Shown one piece after another: positions 7,311-15,800 of a stretch of DNA of 55,563 bases (the first letter of the stretch is position 1; each line of letters begins with the position of its first letter). The position numbers and the translations under genes are program-made. A model generated the notes under the pieces. The model searched no databases. It was not told where the DNA came from and saw nothing but the letters and a program-made list of their open reading frames with translations. The DNA comes from an uncultured Collinsella sp. (GTDB lineage Bacteria; Actinomycetota; Coriobacteriia; Coriobacteriales; Coriobacteriaceae). The stretch lies in the NCBI GenBank assembly GCA_959596505.1, contig CAUFWM010000005.1:1-55563 (forward strand). Reading direction: 5' to 3'.

Positions 7311-8201
7311 CTAATCCACGCGCTTGTCGCCCATAAAGAAGAGCGCCACCGTACCAGGTCCGGTATGCGAGCCAATCAGAGTACCGATGTTATTGATCTC
7401 AATCTTGCCTTTAAGCTGCGGAATCTGTTCCTCGATCAGCACCGCAACTGCCTCGGCATCCTCGCGGCACGCCGAGTGCGACATGACGCACTTACCCGAA
7501 TAATCCGCACCGTCCTGCACGTGTGCCATCATGGTCTTAGCCATCTCGGAAATCGCGCGCTTCTTAGTGCGAATCTTCTCACGTGGCGACAGCCCACCTT
7601 CGCAATCGACCGTCATAAGCGGGCAAATCTTAAGCGCCGTGCCGATGATCGCGCTCGCAGCCGAAATGCGACCGCCGCGCAGGTAGCTCGACAGATCGGT
7701 CGAAAAGAACCAGTGGTGCAGGTTGAGTTTATGCTCCTCAATCCAAGCGGCAGTCTCGTCGAGCGAAGCGCCGCTATCGCGAACGTCGGCGGCACATTCC
7801 GCCAGCAGGCCAAAGCCCGAAGACGCCGCCAGCGAATCGATGACGCGAACCTTGCCGCCCTGGGGATAGCGATCCGCGAGCATCTGCGCCGCAACGCAGG
7901 CCGATCCATACGTGCCCGAAATACCCGACGACAACGTCAGGTGCAGCACGTCTTTACCCTCGGCAACAAACGGCTCCCAAAACTCCTCGTACTCACCCAC
8001 GCTCACCTGAGACGTCTTGGGCATGGCGCCCGCAGATATCTGGGCAAAAAACTCGTCCGGCGTAATCGACTGATACAGATCGTCCGTATAGACAACATCA
8101 TCGATCTCGTAATGAAAACACACGACAGGGATATTGCGCGACACAAAGAACTCACGGGTTCGGTCGGCGGCAGATTCACAGGTCAGGATAAAATCACTCA
8201 T
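7311..8201 (-). CDS. DegV family fatty-acid-binding protein
   Basis: A 296-aa member of the DegV/FakB family. These proteins bind a fatty acid and can present it to the FakA kinase for phospholipid synthesis. LTCESAAD at the N-terminus, LSSGISGTYGSA near residue 90 and RGGRISAA near residue 160 are family landmarks that line the lipid pocket. The start at 8201 is preferred over 8219 because AAGGAG lies eight bases before it. Its 3' end faces the right end of the insertion sequence. No FakA gene is in the window, so its kinase partner cannot be judged here. Confidence 0.9.
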   Translation of the reverse strand: MSDFILTCESAADRTREFFVSRNIPVVCFHYEIDDVVYTDDLYQSITPDEFFAQISAGAMPKTSQVSVGEYEEFWEPFVAEGKDVLHLTLSSGISGTYGSACVAAQMLADRYPQGGKVRVIDSLAASSGFGLLAECAADVRDSGASLDETAAWIEEHKLNLHHWFFSTDLSSYLRGGRISAASAIIGTALKICPLMTVDCEGGLSPREKIRTKKRAISEMAKTMMAHVQDGADYSGKCVMSHSACREDAEAVAVLIEEQIPQLKGKIEINNIGTLIGSHTGPGTVALFFMGDKRVD

Positions 8202-8464
8202 ATGAGGCTCCTTACTCATTGCTGCGCAAATTATCGCACAGTGAGCCTACATACGGTACATATGTCCACTATTTACCAAATCGAAGCAATAATAGCGAAC
8301 ATCTTTACCACCATCGTCTCCACCGACCCCACGCATGAATATCTGAGAAAACACCCTCTGTCGTCTCCACTCAACCGCCATATCCACCTCAACTAAATCG
8401 ATTTACCAAACCGTTCGGCTAACAATTCGGCCGCCCATCCCCAATCGAAACAAAAGCGGCGCAT

Positions 8465-8494
8465 ACTGATAAACGTTTGACGCTGTTTATCAGT
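8465..8494. promoter_or_regulatory. Perfect 10-bp inverted repeat upstream of fbp (candidate operator)
   Basis: ACTGATAAAC (8465-8474) and GTTTATCAGT (8485-8494) are perfect complements separated by 10 bases, which places the arm centres 20 bp apart. It lies 28 bases before the fbp start in the 320-base divergent degV-fbp gap. The spacing fits a dimeric regulator binding one face of the helix. No regulator is identified. The rest of the gap is AT-richer and shows nothing else I can name. Confidence 0.5.
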
Positions 8495-8521
8495 TTTACC
8501 AACCATATCGGAAGGTGTTTC

Positions 8522-10438
8522 ATGGTCGCATTCGATCGCAATCCGCAAGACTTCAAGTATCTGCGCCTGCTGTCGAGACAGTTTCCCACCGAGCAATCCG
8601 CGTTTACCGAGATCATCAATCTCTCGGCCATCCTCAACCTGCCCAAGGGCACCGAGCACTTTATGAGCGACCTGCATGGCGAATACGAAGCCTTCATGCA
8701 CATCCTCAACAACTGCTCGGGCGTCGTACGCGAACATGTCGACGAGATCTTTGGCGACACGCTCACCTTTGACGAAAAGGGCGAGCTGTGCACGCTCATC
8801 TACTACCCGCGCGAGAAGATCGAGCTGGTCCGCAGCCAGCACGAGGACTCGCCCACCTGGTACAAGACCATGCTCGACCAACTCATTGTGGTTGCCCGCT
8901 CGCTTTCGAGCCGCTATACCCGCTCCAAGGTGCGTAAGGCCATCCCGCGCGATTACGCCTACATCATCGACGAGCTGCTGCACACGCATCCGGACGAGAA
9001 CAACTATCGCGTGCGCTATCACGAGCGCATCGTGGAGTCCATTCTGGAGACCGCCAGCGCCGACGACTTTATCGAGTCGCTTGCCTCGCTCATCAAGCGC
9101 CTGGCCGTCGACCACCTGCACCTGGTGGGCGACATCTTCGACCGCGGCGGCGGCGCGGCCAAGATTATGGACCGCCTGCTCACCTACCATTCGCTCGACA
9201 TCCAGTGGGGCAATCACGACCTGCTGTGGATGGGCGCCGCTGCCGGCGAGCCCGCCTGCATCGCCACGGTGCTGCGCAACAACCTGCGCTACGACAACTA
9301 CGAGATTCTCGAAAACGACTATGGCATCTCGCTGCGCGAGCTTGTCGCCTTCGCCGACGCCACCTATATCGCCGGCGAGCCCATCAGCCCGCTGATCAAA
9401 GCCATCAACGTCCTGCTCTTTAAGCTCGAGGGCCAGATTATCCAGCGTCATCCGGAGTTCGACATGGCCGACCGCCTGCTGCTCGACAAGGTCGATCACG
9501 ACGCCGGCACGGTCACCCTCGCCGACGGCAGCGTATGGCCGCTCACGACCAACGACTTCCCCACCGTCGATCCGGCGGACCCCTACACGCTCACACCCGA
9601 GGAGCAGCACATCATCGACAAGCTCGTGTCCGAGTTTGTCACCGCCGATCACCTACATCGCCACATCGATTTCCTCTATACCCACGGCTCCATGTATAAG
9701 GTCGCCAACGGCAATCTGCTCTTCCACGGCTGCGTGCCGCTCAACGAAGACGGCACCTTTAGCAGCATGAACTGCCTGGGTACCTGGCACGCCGGTCGCG
9801 ATTATTTTGATTTTTGCGACCATATCGCCCGCCGCGCCTGGCGCGTCGGCGACCGCGATGCCCTCGACTGGATGTGGTACCTGTGGATCGGCTTTAACTC
9901 ACCCGCCAGCGGACGCCTGGTGCGTACCTTTGAGCGCGCCTATATCGCCGATAAGAGCACCTGGGTCGAGCCGATGGACCCGTACTTTACGCTAACCAAG
10001 TCGCCCTCGGTCTGCGACGACATCATGCGCGAGTTCGGCGTTGCCCCCATGGCATGTTCGCCGACCGGTCACATCATCAATGGCCATACGCCCGTTAAGA
10101 CTACCAAGGGCGAGCAGCCCATCCGCGCCAACGGCAAGCTGCTGGTCATCGATGGCGGTTTCTGCCGCGCCTACCATCCCAAAACAGGCATCGCCGGCTA
10201 CACGCTCATCTCGAGCTCGCGCGGATGCCGCCTCAAGTCGCACCAGGCCTTTACCACCGTTGCCGAGGCGCTCACCCGCAATATCGATATCGAGAGCGAG
10301 ACCAACCGCTTTGACGAGGCCGACCGCCGCCGCATGGTAAGCGACACCGATACGGGTGCCAAGATCCGCAGCCAAATCCAGGACCTACGCCAACTGCTCG
10401 ATGCATATAGAAACGGTGCTATCGAGGAGCGCGCCTAG
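8522..10438 (+). CDS. fbp: Fructose-1,6-bisphosphatase class III
   Basis: A 638-aa class III FBPase (Firmicutes type), which hydrolyses fructose 1,6-bisphosphate in gluconeogenesis. Metal-binding phosphoesterase motifs are visible: SDLHGEYEAF near residue 45, GDIFDRGGGAAKIMD near 205, GNHDLLWMGA near 235 and INGHTPVKTTKGE near 520. The length matches the family. The start at 8522 is chosen for the GGAAGGTG site upstream and replaces an upstream in-frame ATG at 8477 that has none. A perfect inverted repeat sits just before it and may regulate it. It seems to be a single-gene unit, with a hairpin following at 10445-10487. Confidence 0.95.
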   Translation: MVAFDRNPQDFKYLRLLSRQFPTEQSAFTEIINLSAILNLPKGTEHFMSDLHGEYEAFMHILNNCSGVVREHVDEIFGDTLTFDEKGELCTLIYYPREKIELVRSQHEDSPTWYKTMLDQLIVVARSLSSRYTRSKVRKAIPRDYAYIIDELLHTHPDENNYRVRYHERIVESILETASADDFIESLASLIKRLAVDHLHLVGDIFDRGGGAAKIMDRLLTYHSLDIQWGNHDLLWMGAAAGEPACIATVLRNNLRYDNYEILENDYGISLRELVAFADATYIAGEPISPLIKAINVLLFKLEGQIIQRHPEFDMADRLLLDKVDHDAGTVTLADGSVWPLTTNDFPTVDPADPYTLTPEEQHIIDKLVSEFVTADHLHRHIDFLYTHGSMYKVANGNLLFHGCVPLNEDGTFSSMNCLGTWHAGRDYFDFCDHIARRAWRVGDRDALDWMWYLWIGFNSPASGRLVRTFERAYIADKSTWVEPMDPYFTLTKSPSVCDDIMREFGVAPMACSPTGHIINGHTPVKTTKGEQPIRANGKLLVIDGGFCRAYHPKTGIAGYTLISSSRGCRLKSHQAFTTVAEALTRNIDIESETNRFDEADRRRMVSDTDTGAKIRSQIQDLRQLLDAYRNGAIEERA

Positions 10439-10444
10439 CTCCAC

Positions 10445-10487
10445 CCGTGGGGATTGGCTAAACTTGCTGAGTTTGTCATCCCCACGG
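10445..10487 (+). terminator. Hairpin after fbp
   Basis: CCGTGGGG and CCCCACGG form a perfect 8-bp stem with a 27-base loop. No T-run follows, so termination is uncertain. Confidence 0.35.
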
Positions 10488-10516
10488 CGCTCCGGCGCCA
10501 CCCTAAGGCAGGTACC

Positions 10517-10912
10517 ATGCAAAAGCTCCTTGCGCAGATCATGAAGTTTGGCGTCGTCGGCGTCATTGCCACCGTCATCGACTTTGGCATCATGAATCTG
10601 CTCCACTACGGTCTGGGCCTCAACATCCTAATCGCCAACACCAGCGGCTTTATCATCTCACTCATCTTTAACTACCTCGCCAGCATGAAGTACGTGTTTG
10701 CGCACAAGGAGGGCATGAGCCGCCGCCGCGAGTTCATTATCTTTGTCGTGCTGTCCGTGATCGGTTTGGTGCTCAACGACGGTATCGTGCTGGCGCTCAA
10801 CGCCGGTCTGGGGCTCGAAGCCAATATCGCCAAGATTTGCGCCACCGCGCTTGTTATGGTCTACAACTTTGTGACCCGAAAGATCTTCCTGGAGGGCGAG
10901 GAGACCAAGTAG
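10517..10912 (+). CDS. GtrA family membrane protein (first of a tandem pair)
   Basis: A 131-aa protein with four predicted transmembrane helices. It belongs to the GtrA/DPMS family, which helps move lipid-linked sugars or takes part in surface glycan assembly. NYLASMKYVFAHKEGMSRRREF in the central loop is the family hallmark and recurs almost unchanged in the next gene. The start at 10517 places the first helix directly at the N-terminus. A longer ORF start at 10454 lies in the hairpin region and has no ribosome site. No glycosyltransferase is adjacent, so the transported sugar cannot be inferred. Confidence 0.85.
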   Translation: MQKLLAQIMKFGVVGVIATVIDFGIMNLLHYGLGLNILIANTSGFIISLIFNYLASMKYVFAHKEGMSRRREFIIFVVLSVIGLVLNDGIVLALNAGLGLEANIAKICATALVMVYNFVTRKIFLEGEETK

Positions 10913-10935
10913 CTCGACCTCCTCGTTGCACTACG

Positions 10936-10981
10936 GGGCCCACGGACGATGCGCATCGAGTGCTGCGTTGTTCGTGGGCCC
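10936..10981 (+). terminator. GC-rich hairpin between the two GtrA genes
   Basis: GGGCCCACGGAC pairs with GTTCGTGGGCCC with one mismatch around a 22-base loop. No T-run follows. It may attenuate or process the transcript rather than end it. The remaining 150 bases to the next gene are AT-richer and show no clear promoter. Confidence 0.4.
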
Positions 10982-11132
10982 TGCTCGTTTGCGGGAAGAT
11001 TTGCAACGTTTGCGGATTACCTCTTGAATATTTGGCGAGTTCGTATAGTTCTTGCCAAAGACCTTACGTTTCCCTTGCAAAAGCTCTAAAGTATCTCGTT
11101 GCTCGATTCGTCAACGCATTGGATGTGATTAC

Positions 11133-11540
11133 GTGCGCAAGGCACTGGCACAACCTCATACCAAGCAGTTCCTCAAGTTCGCTGTCGTGGGTCTTATCTC
11201 CTTTGGCATCGACTGGGGCATGCTCATTGCACTCGTCGAGCTGTTCCACCTCGACTTTTTGATGAGCACCACGATCTCGTTTATCACGTCCGTCGTGGTC
11301 AACTACTGGCTCAGCATGAAGTACGTGTTCGACCATCGCGAGGGCATGAGCCGCAAGCGCGAGTTTACGATCTTCACCATCCTGTCGGTGATTGGTTTGG
11401 GCCTTAACGATCTGTACATGTTTGTGGGCGTCACGTTTTTGAGCATCGGCTACCAGGCCATGAAGGCCATCGCCACGTTCCTGGTCACCTGGTACAACTA
11501 CTTCAGCCGCCGCTTCTTCCTCGAAGGCGCGCAGTCATAG
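11133..11540 (+). CDS. GtrA family membrane protein (second of the tandem pair)
   Basis: A 135-aa paralogue of the preceding gene with the same four-helix layout. The loop YWLSMKYVFDHREGMSRKRE mirrors that of the first copy, so a local duplication is likely. The start is taken as GTG 11133, which gives VRKALAQPHTKQFLKFAVVG and a length like the first copy. A TTG at 11052 would add 27 residues without hydrophobic or conserved character. Neither start has a strong ribosome site, so the exact N-terminus is uncertain. A clear terminator follows at 11567. Confidence 0.82.
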   Translation: MRKALAQPHTKQFLKFAVVGLISFGIDWGMLIALVELFHLDFLMSTTISFITSVVVNYWLSMKYVFDHREGMSRKREFTIFTILSVIGLGLNDLYMFVGVTFLSIGYQAMKAIATFLVTWYNYFSRRFFLEGAQS

Positions 11541-11566
11541 TCGATTCGACATTTGCTTGAATATAT

Positions 11567-11601
11567 AACCGGTTGGAATTCACGTTCCAGCCGGTTTTTT
11601 T
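11567..11601 (+). terminator. Intrinsic terminator after the GtrA pair
   Basis: AACCGGTTGGAA pairs with TTCCAGCCGGTT around a short loop and runs into seven T residues. Confidence 0.9.
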
Positions 11602-11653
11602 GTTTGACGAGGCTGTCGAGGAAGACGTACGGGACGGGCCACGGTGCCGAAAT

Positions 11654-11883
11654 GGGACGCGCCTTCCCCATGGGCGCCGTTCCGGAAAGCGCGTCCCAGA
11701 TTGAGGCCTCAAAGCGGGACACAGTTTCCGCAACGCCACTCAAGCGGAAAGTGCATCCCGGAATCCGACCTCGGAACGGGACGCGGTTTCCCAATGGCCA
11801 TCGAAGCGGAAACTGCATCCCGGAATCCGCCTCCAGAGTGGGACGCGCTTTCCGGTTGAGCCTCGATTGGGAAACTCCGTCCC
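11654..11883. repeat. Four palindromic units in tandem, exact 62-bp period
   Basis: GGGAC begins at 11654, 11716, 11778 and 11840. Each unit opens with GGGACGCG-TTTCC or a close variant and closes with its complement ending in TCCC about 44 bases later, so each can fold into a stem-loop. Spacers of 18 bases (for example GGAATCCGACCTCGGAAC) are also related. It lies in the convergent gap between the GtrA pair and the DUF4430 operon. There is no cas gene and the spacers are not unique, so it is not a CRISPR array. Confidence 0.95.
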
Positions 11884-11892
11884 ATTCGCATC

Positions 11893-11941
11893 AAAAAACG
11901 GGCGGCCTGGATGTTTGTCCGAGCTGCCCGTTCCGTGCGTT
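11893..11941 (-). terminator. Intrinsic terminator of the DUF4430 operon
   Basis: On the reverse strand ACGGGCAGC pairs with GCCGCCCGT (one wobble) and is followed by TTTTTT. It sits 13 bases after the stop at 11954. Confidence 0.88.
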
Positions 11942-11953
11942 ATGTTGAGATCC

Positions 11954-12856
11954 CTAGCCTGTTACGTAATACCAGACGACGTTGTCGCCGTTGGAGAGAA
12001 CGTAGTTGCTGCAGGCCGTCATGGGCGTCGAGCCGTTGACAGAGTACATCCAACCGCTCGTGCCGCCATACTGCTTCTCGGCCAAACCGCCGATCGCGGC
12101 GACATACGTGCCGTACGATGAGCCGTGTGCGTTGACGGAAAGCCCGAGCGCGCATAGGGCGTCGTAGACGGTGGCACCTTCGTTAAAGGTATAGGTGCCG
12201 CCGGCGGACACAGGATTGCCCACGGCACTCGACGTAACCGAGACCGACACAGTAACGTATCCAGACTCCTGCGAGCCACCCTGGCCGCCCGTGGAAGCGC
12301 CTCCGCCGTTAGAGGCCGTGGCCCCGCCAGACGACTGGCCACCGCCCGAAGAGGCACCGCCAGACGTGTTGGTCGTATCGGCAGCTCCGGTATTCTGAGA
12401 AACCGATGCTTCGCCAGACTTCTTGCCATCCTGCTCTTCGGACTTTTTGCCTTCCGAGTTTTTATCCGAGCTCTTGTTCGAAGACTCGGAATCGCCCTTG
12501 GCGTCACCCGAGTCCTTGGACTTATCTTTCGCATCGCCCGAAACCTTGGAATTCTTGGAGTCGGCCTTGCTAGAAGCAGCAGCCGAACCAGGCACCTTGG
12601 CATCATTGGCGACGACGCTCTCCCCCGTCACGGTCTGGACGATCCAATCAATGGACCAGGCGCCGCTCTCGGAGGGGTGGACAAAGCCCAGCGATACGAC
12701 GATCAACGCGATACAAACCGCGGTCAGAGCGCCAAGCATCGCCTTGCGCCGCGGGGCGGACGCCGCCGAAGCGGCGCCCTTTTGCTTTGCATCGTCGAGC
12801 TGGATAAACGAGGAGTCGGGCTGCTGCCCGTTGGTCCCCTTGGGCTTATCGGGCAT
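11954..12856 (-). CDS. DUF4430 (transcobalamin C-terminal-like) membrane-anchored protein
   Basis: A 300-aa protein. A cytoplasmic N-terminus of about 35 residues precedes one transmembrane helix (ALTAVCIALIVVSLGFV). A long low-complexity Ser/Gly/Lys/Asp linker follows. The C-terminal DUF4430 module contains GTYTFNEGATVYDAL, GGTSGWMYSVNG and LSNGDNVVWYYVTG. DUF4430 resembles the beta domain of transcobalamin, which contacts bound corrinoid. The ATG at 12856 overlaps the stop of the upstream giant gene by 11 bases and has AAGGGTG upstream, so the genes are translationally coupled. A GTG at 12865 is an alternative start. Predicted placement is membrane-anchored with the module outside the cell. 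Corrinoid binding is inferred from fold and regulation and is not shown. Confidence 0.85.
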   Translation of the reverse strand: MPDKPKGTNGQQPDSSFIQLDDAKQKGAASAASAPRRKAMLGALTAVCIALIVVSLGFVHPSESGAWSIDWIVQTVTGESVVANDAKVPGSAAASSKADSKNSKVSGDAKDKSKDSGDAKGDSESSNKSSDKNSEGKKSEEQDGKKSGEASVSQNTGAADTTNTSGGASSGGGQSSGGATASNGGGASTGGQGGSQESGYVTVSVSVTSSAVGNPVSAGGTYTFNEGATVYDALCALGLSVNAHGSSYGTYVAAIGGLAEKQYGGTSGWMYSVNGSTPMTACSNYVLSNGDNVVWYYVTG

Positions 12857-15800
12857 TACCGTCACCCTTGCCGCGCTTGGTCAGCATGAAGACGGCGATG
12901 AGCGCGAGGCCGATCACGCCGGCCGCGATGCCGACAATAGCGAGCGGGTTGAGGCCAGACTCCTGCGCGGAAGCCTCAGTGGACTTCTTGGCAGTGGTCG
13001 TGGAAGCGGATGCCTTGTCGGACTTGCCGTCCTTCTTGTCAGACTTCTTCTCGTCCTTCTTGTCGGACTTGTCGGAGTCCTTCTTGTCGGACTTGTTGTC
13101 CTTGGTCCCGCTCTTGGTCGACACCGTCGTCTTGGTCACCGGCTTCTGACCCGGGGCGACAGCGCCACCCTTCGAGCCGGAGCCAGTGCCCGCGCCGGTA
13201 CCAGCACCAGTGCCGGAGCCGCTGCCACCGTTAGAGCCAGAACCGCCATTGCCGTCAGGGTTAACGGCGTTCTTGGTCCACTTGGCATACAGCGTCATAT
13301 CGGCCGTCACCGGCGTGCTGAAGTCATACGCCTCCGTGCAAGCCTCATCGGTGTACCAGCCACCGAAGGTGTAGCCCTCACGCGTCGGATCGGCAGGCTT
13401 AACCAGCTTGCCGCCGGCCGTAGTCTGGAAATCGACCTTGGAACCCTCGCCAGTCTCGAACGAGACCTTAACGCCACCATTCAGCTTGAACAACGTGCCG
13501 GAATCGTTGATGTAGTAGAGGTTGCCCTTGGCGTCGCAGGCAATCGGCGAGTCGCAGTAGTTGTTGTGTCCCGTTGCGCTAAACGCACCGGTCGCCTGCG
13601 CGTCACCCAGCTTGTAGCGATAGACACCGCCGCCCGAGGTGTAGTTCACATAGTCGGAAGTCGCACCGTAGTTAACCGTGAAGTAGACATACGTGCCATC
13701 TGCCTGGGCGCTCACGAGCGGTGCGCCCTTGATGCCGCCGATGGGAAGCGCGGAGCCATCAGCAGACGAAACCAACGTCGTAGCAAAGTCATTATCAAGG
13801 TCGACAATCGCCAGCGCAGAGCCACCGGAAACCTCGCCGCCGACAATCAGCTTGCTGCCATACAGCGTAGGCATGCAGGCGCATCCCGTAAGACCCAGGT
13901 CGACGACGCGCTCTTCGGAAATGCGCGAAGCGGCATCCGCATCACGCGAACTACCGTCAGAAATCGCCAAAACGTGCAGCTTGCCATCGCGCGAAATCAG
14001 ATAAGCATGGCTACCGTCGGCGGAGAGCACACAGGAGGAGTTAACGATAGCCCCAACGGAAACGCTTCCAAGCACAGCGCCCGAAGACTTGCTGAGCATC
14101 TCAACGGTACCGGCGCTGGTGGGAACCAGAATAAAGCCGTCACCCACGGTAGCGCCCGTCCAGTAATAACCCTCATCGGCGTTGACGTGCTGCCAGGAAA
14201 CGGCACCGGTCAGGATATTGATGCGCGTCAGATGGCCGTTGTTATACACGCCCTTACCATAGTCGACATCAACGGTGCCGACATAGAGATAGTTGCCATC
14301 GACCGTCAGCTGAGAATTCGACTGAGCAGTTTTGCTCACAGGGTCGGTAACCCAAACCGTCGTGAGCGTATCGGCCGTCAGAGCCTGGACCGCACCGCCA
14401 TCGAGCGGGACGATGACCAAGCCGTTCGTATAAATCGGACGCGTCGTGTAGCCAATCGCAGTCTTAAGATTCGACTCGGCCAGCACCTTGCCCGACTCGG
14501 CATCGATCTTAAGCAGGCGCTTGTTGACGGCGAGATACACATTGCCGTTTACGACAATCGGCTCGCTCGCGTTGGGGTACGTGGCGCCCGAATAGGCCTT
14601 CCAATCAAACGTCCAAGAGCTTGCCAGCGCGCCCGTAGGCGTGGACACGTTCTCGACCACCGCATTGGAATTGCCGCTCCAGTCGGCTTTCCAATCGGTC
14701 GGGCGCGAAGCGCTCGGATCAACTACGACTTCATCGGGATTAGGAACGGTATCGCCAGCAGCATAAGCCCAGACGATCTTGTCACCCGACTTGAGCACAT
14801 AGTCGCTATCGAGCTGAGACCCAGGAACGCCGTTGACAAAGAACGACCAAGCACCCGACAGCTCGGTGCCATCAAGCGGAGAGACAAGAGTGTGAACGCC
14901 CCAATAACCAAATTGGTCGTACATCTTGGACTTGACGCCAACGGCATCGAAGTAGGCAGCAGAGGCATCCTTGATCGTCGTGCCCTCGACAAACACCTGC
15001 ATCGAAGGATCAGTCCAGCGCTGAGCCTTATCGTCCTTCTTGCCGATGATCTCCATCGAAACGGAGACCTGACCAGGCATGGTGCCGTCGGAGCCATAGA
15101 CCCAAGCAATCTCGTCGCTTGCCTTAAGCGTATAGGCGCCCGCACCAACATCAACAGGCTTGCCATTGACAAAGAACTGCCAATATTTCCAGGTGTTTTC
15201 GTCAACCTTCTCGCTCGAGAGGGTCACGTTCTTTTCGAACGGCGAGGTCAGCAACTCGAGATACCAGCCAAACGAGCTCTCCCCCGTTTTGGCGCCAATG
15301 CCAGACTTTTTAAAGATCTGCTCTGAAAGGTCAGCAGCGGTTGTTCCCTCGTCCACGAGAGCTGTCGTAGGCTGTGCCCACGTCTGCCGGGCGCCCGAAG
15401 CATCCTGGCCGATAACGGTGCAGCTTACCGAAAGCTGATCGGCAGGAGCGGGGTCGTTGTACTTCGAGTAGTACCAGACGACGGAGTCGCCGGCCTTGAG
15501 CGTGTAGCCGCCGGCGCCGACCATGGAGGACTTGCCGTTGATGAACAGCTGCCAGTACGCTTCGGTCGTCGGGTCGTAGGCGAGCGTGCGGCCGGAGTCG
15601 AAGGGCGACGTGATCGAATTGAGCGCCCAGCCCCAGGAGCCGTTGGGGTCGTAGTCCGCCTTGAGGCCGGTCTGCTTGAAGAGCTGCTCGGAGAGGTCGG
15701 CCGCGGTCGAGCCCTTCTTCAGCGTAATGCTCTGAGCGGCGGCCCAGGTCTGCTGAGCACCCTTGGCGTCGGTGCCGACGACCGAACACGTCGCGGAAAC

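Noticed and set aside
11654..11883. CRISPR-like periodic array
   Set aside because: The repeats are palindromes that vary, the spacers are similar to each other, and no cas gene is present.
11553..11948. 131-codon frame through the 62-bp array
   Set aside because: It is produced by the repeat itself (62 is not a multiple of 3) and has no ribosome site or family.
12423..15326. 967-codon rightward open frame opposite the giant DUF4430 gene
   Set aside because: The translation lacks domains, has shadow-type composition and no ribosome site. The opposite strand has a clear modular protein.
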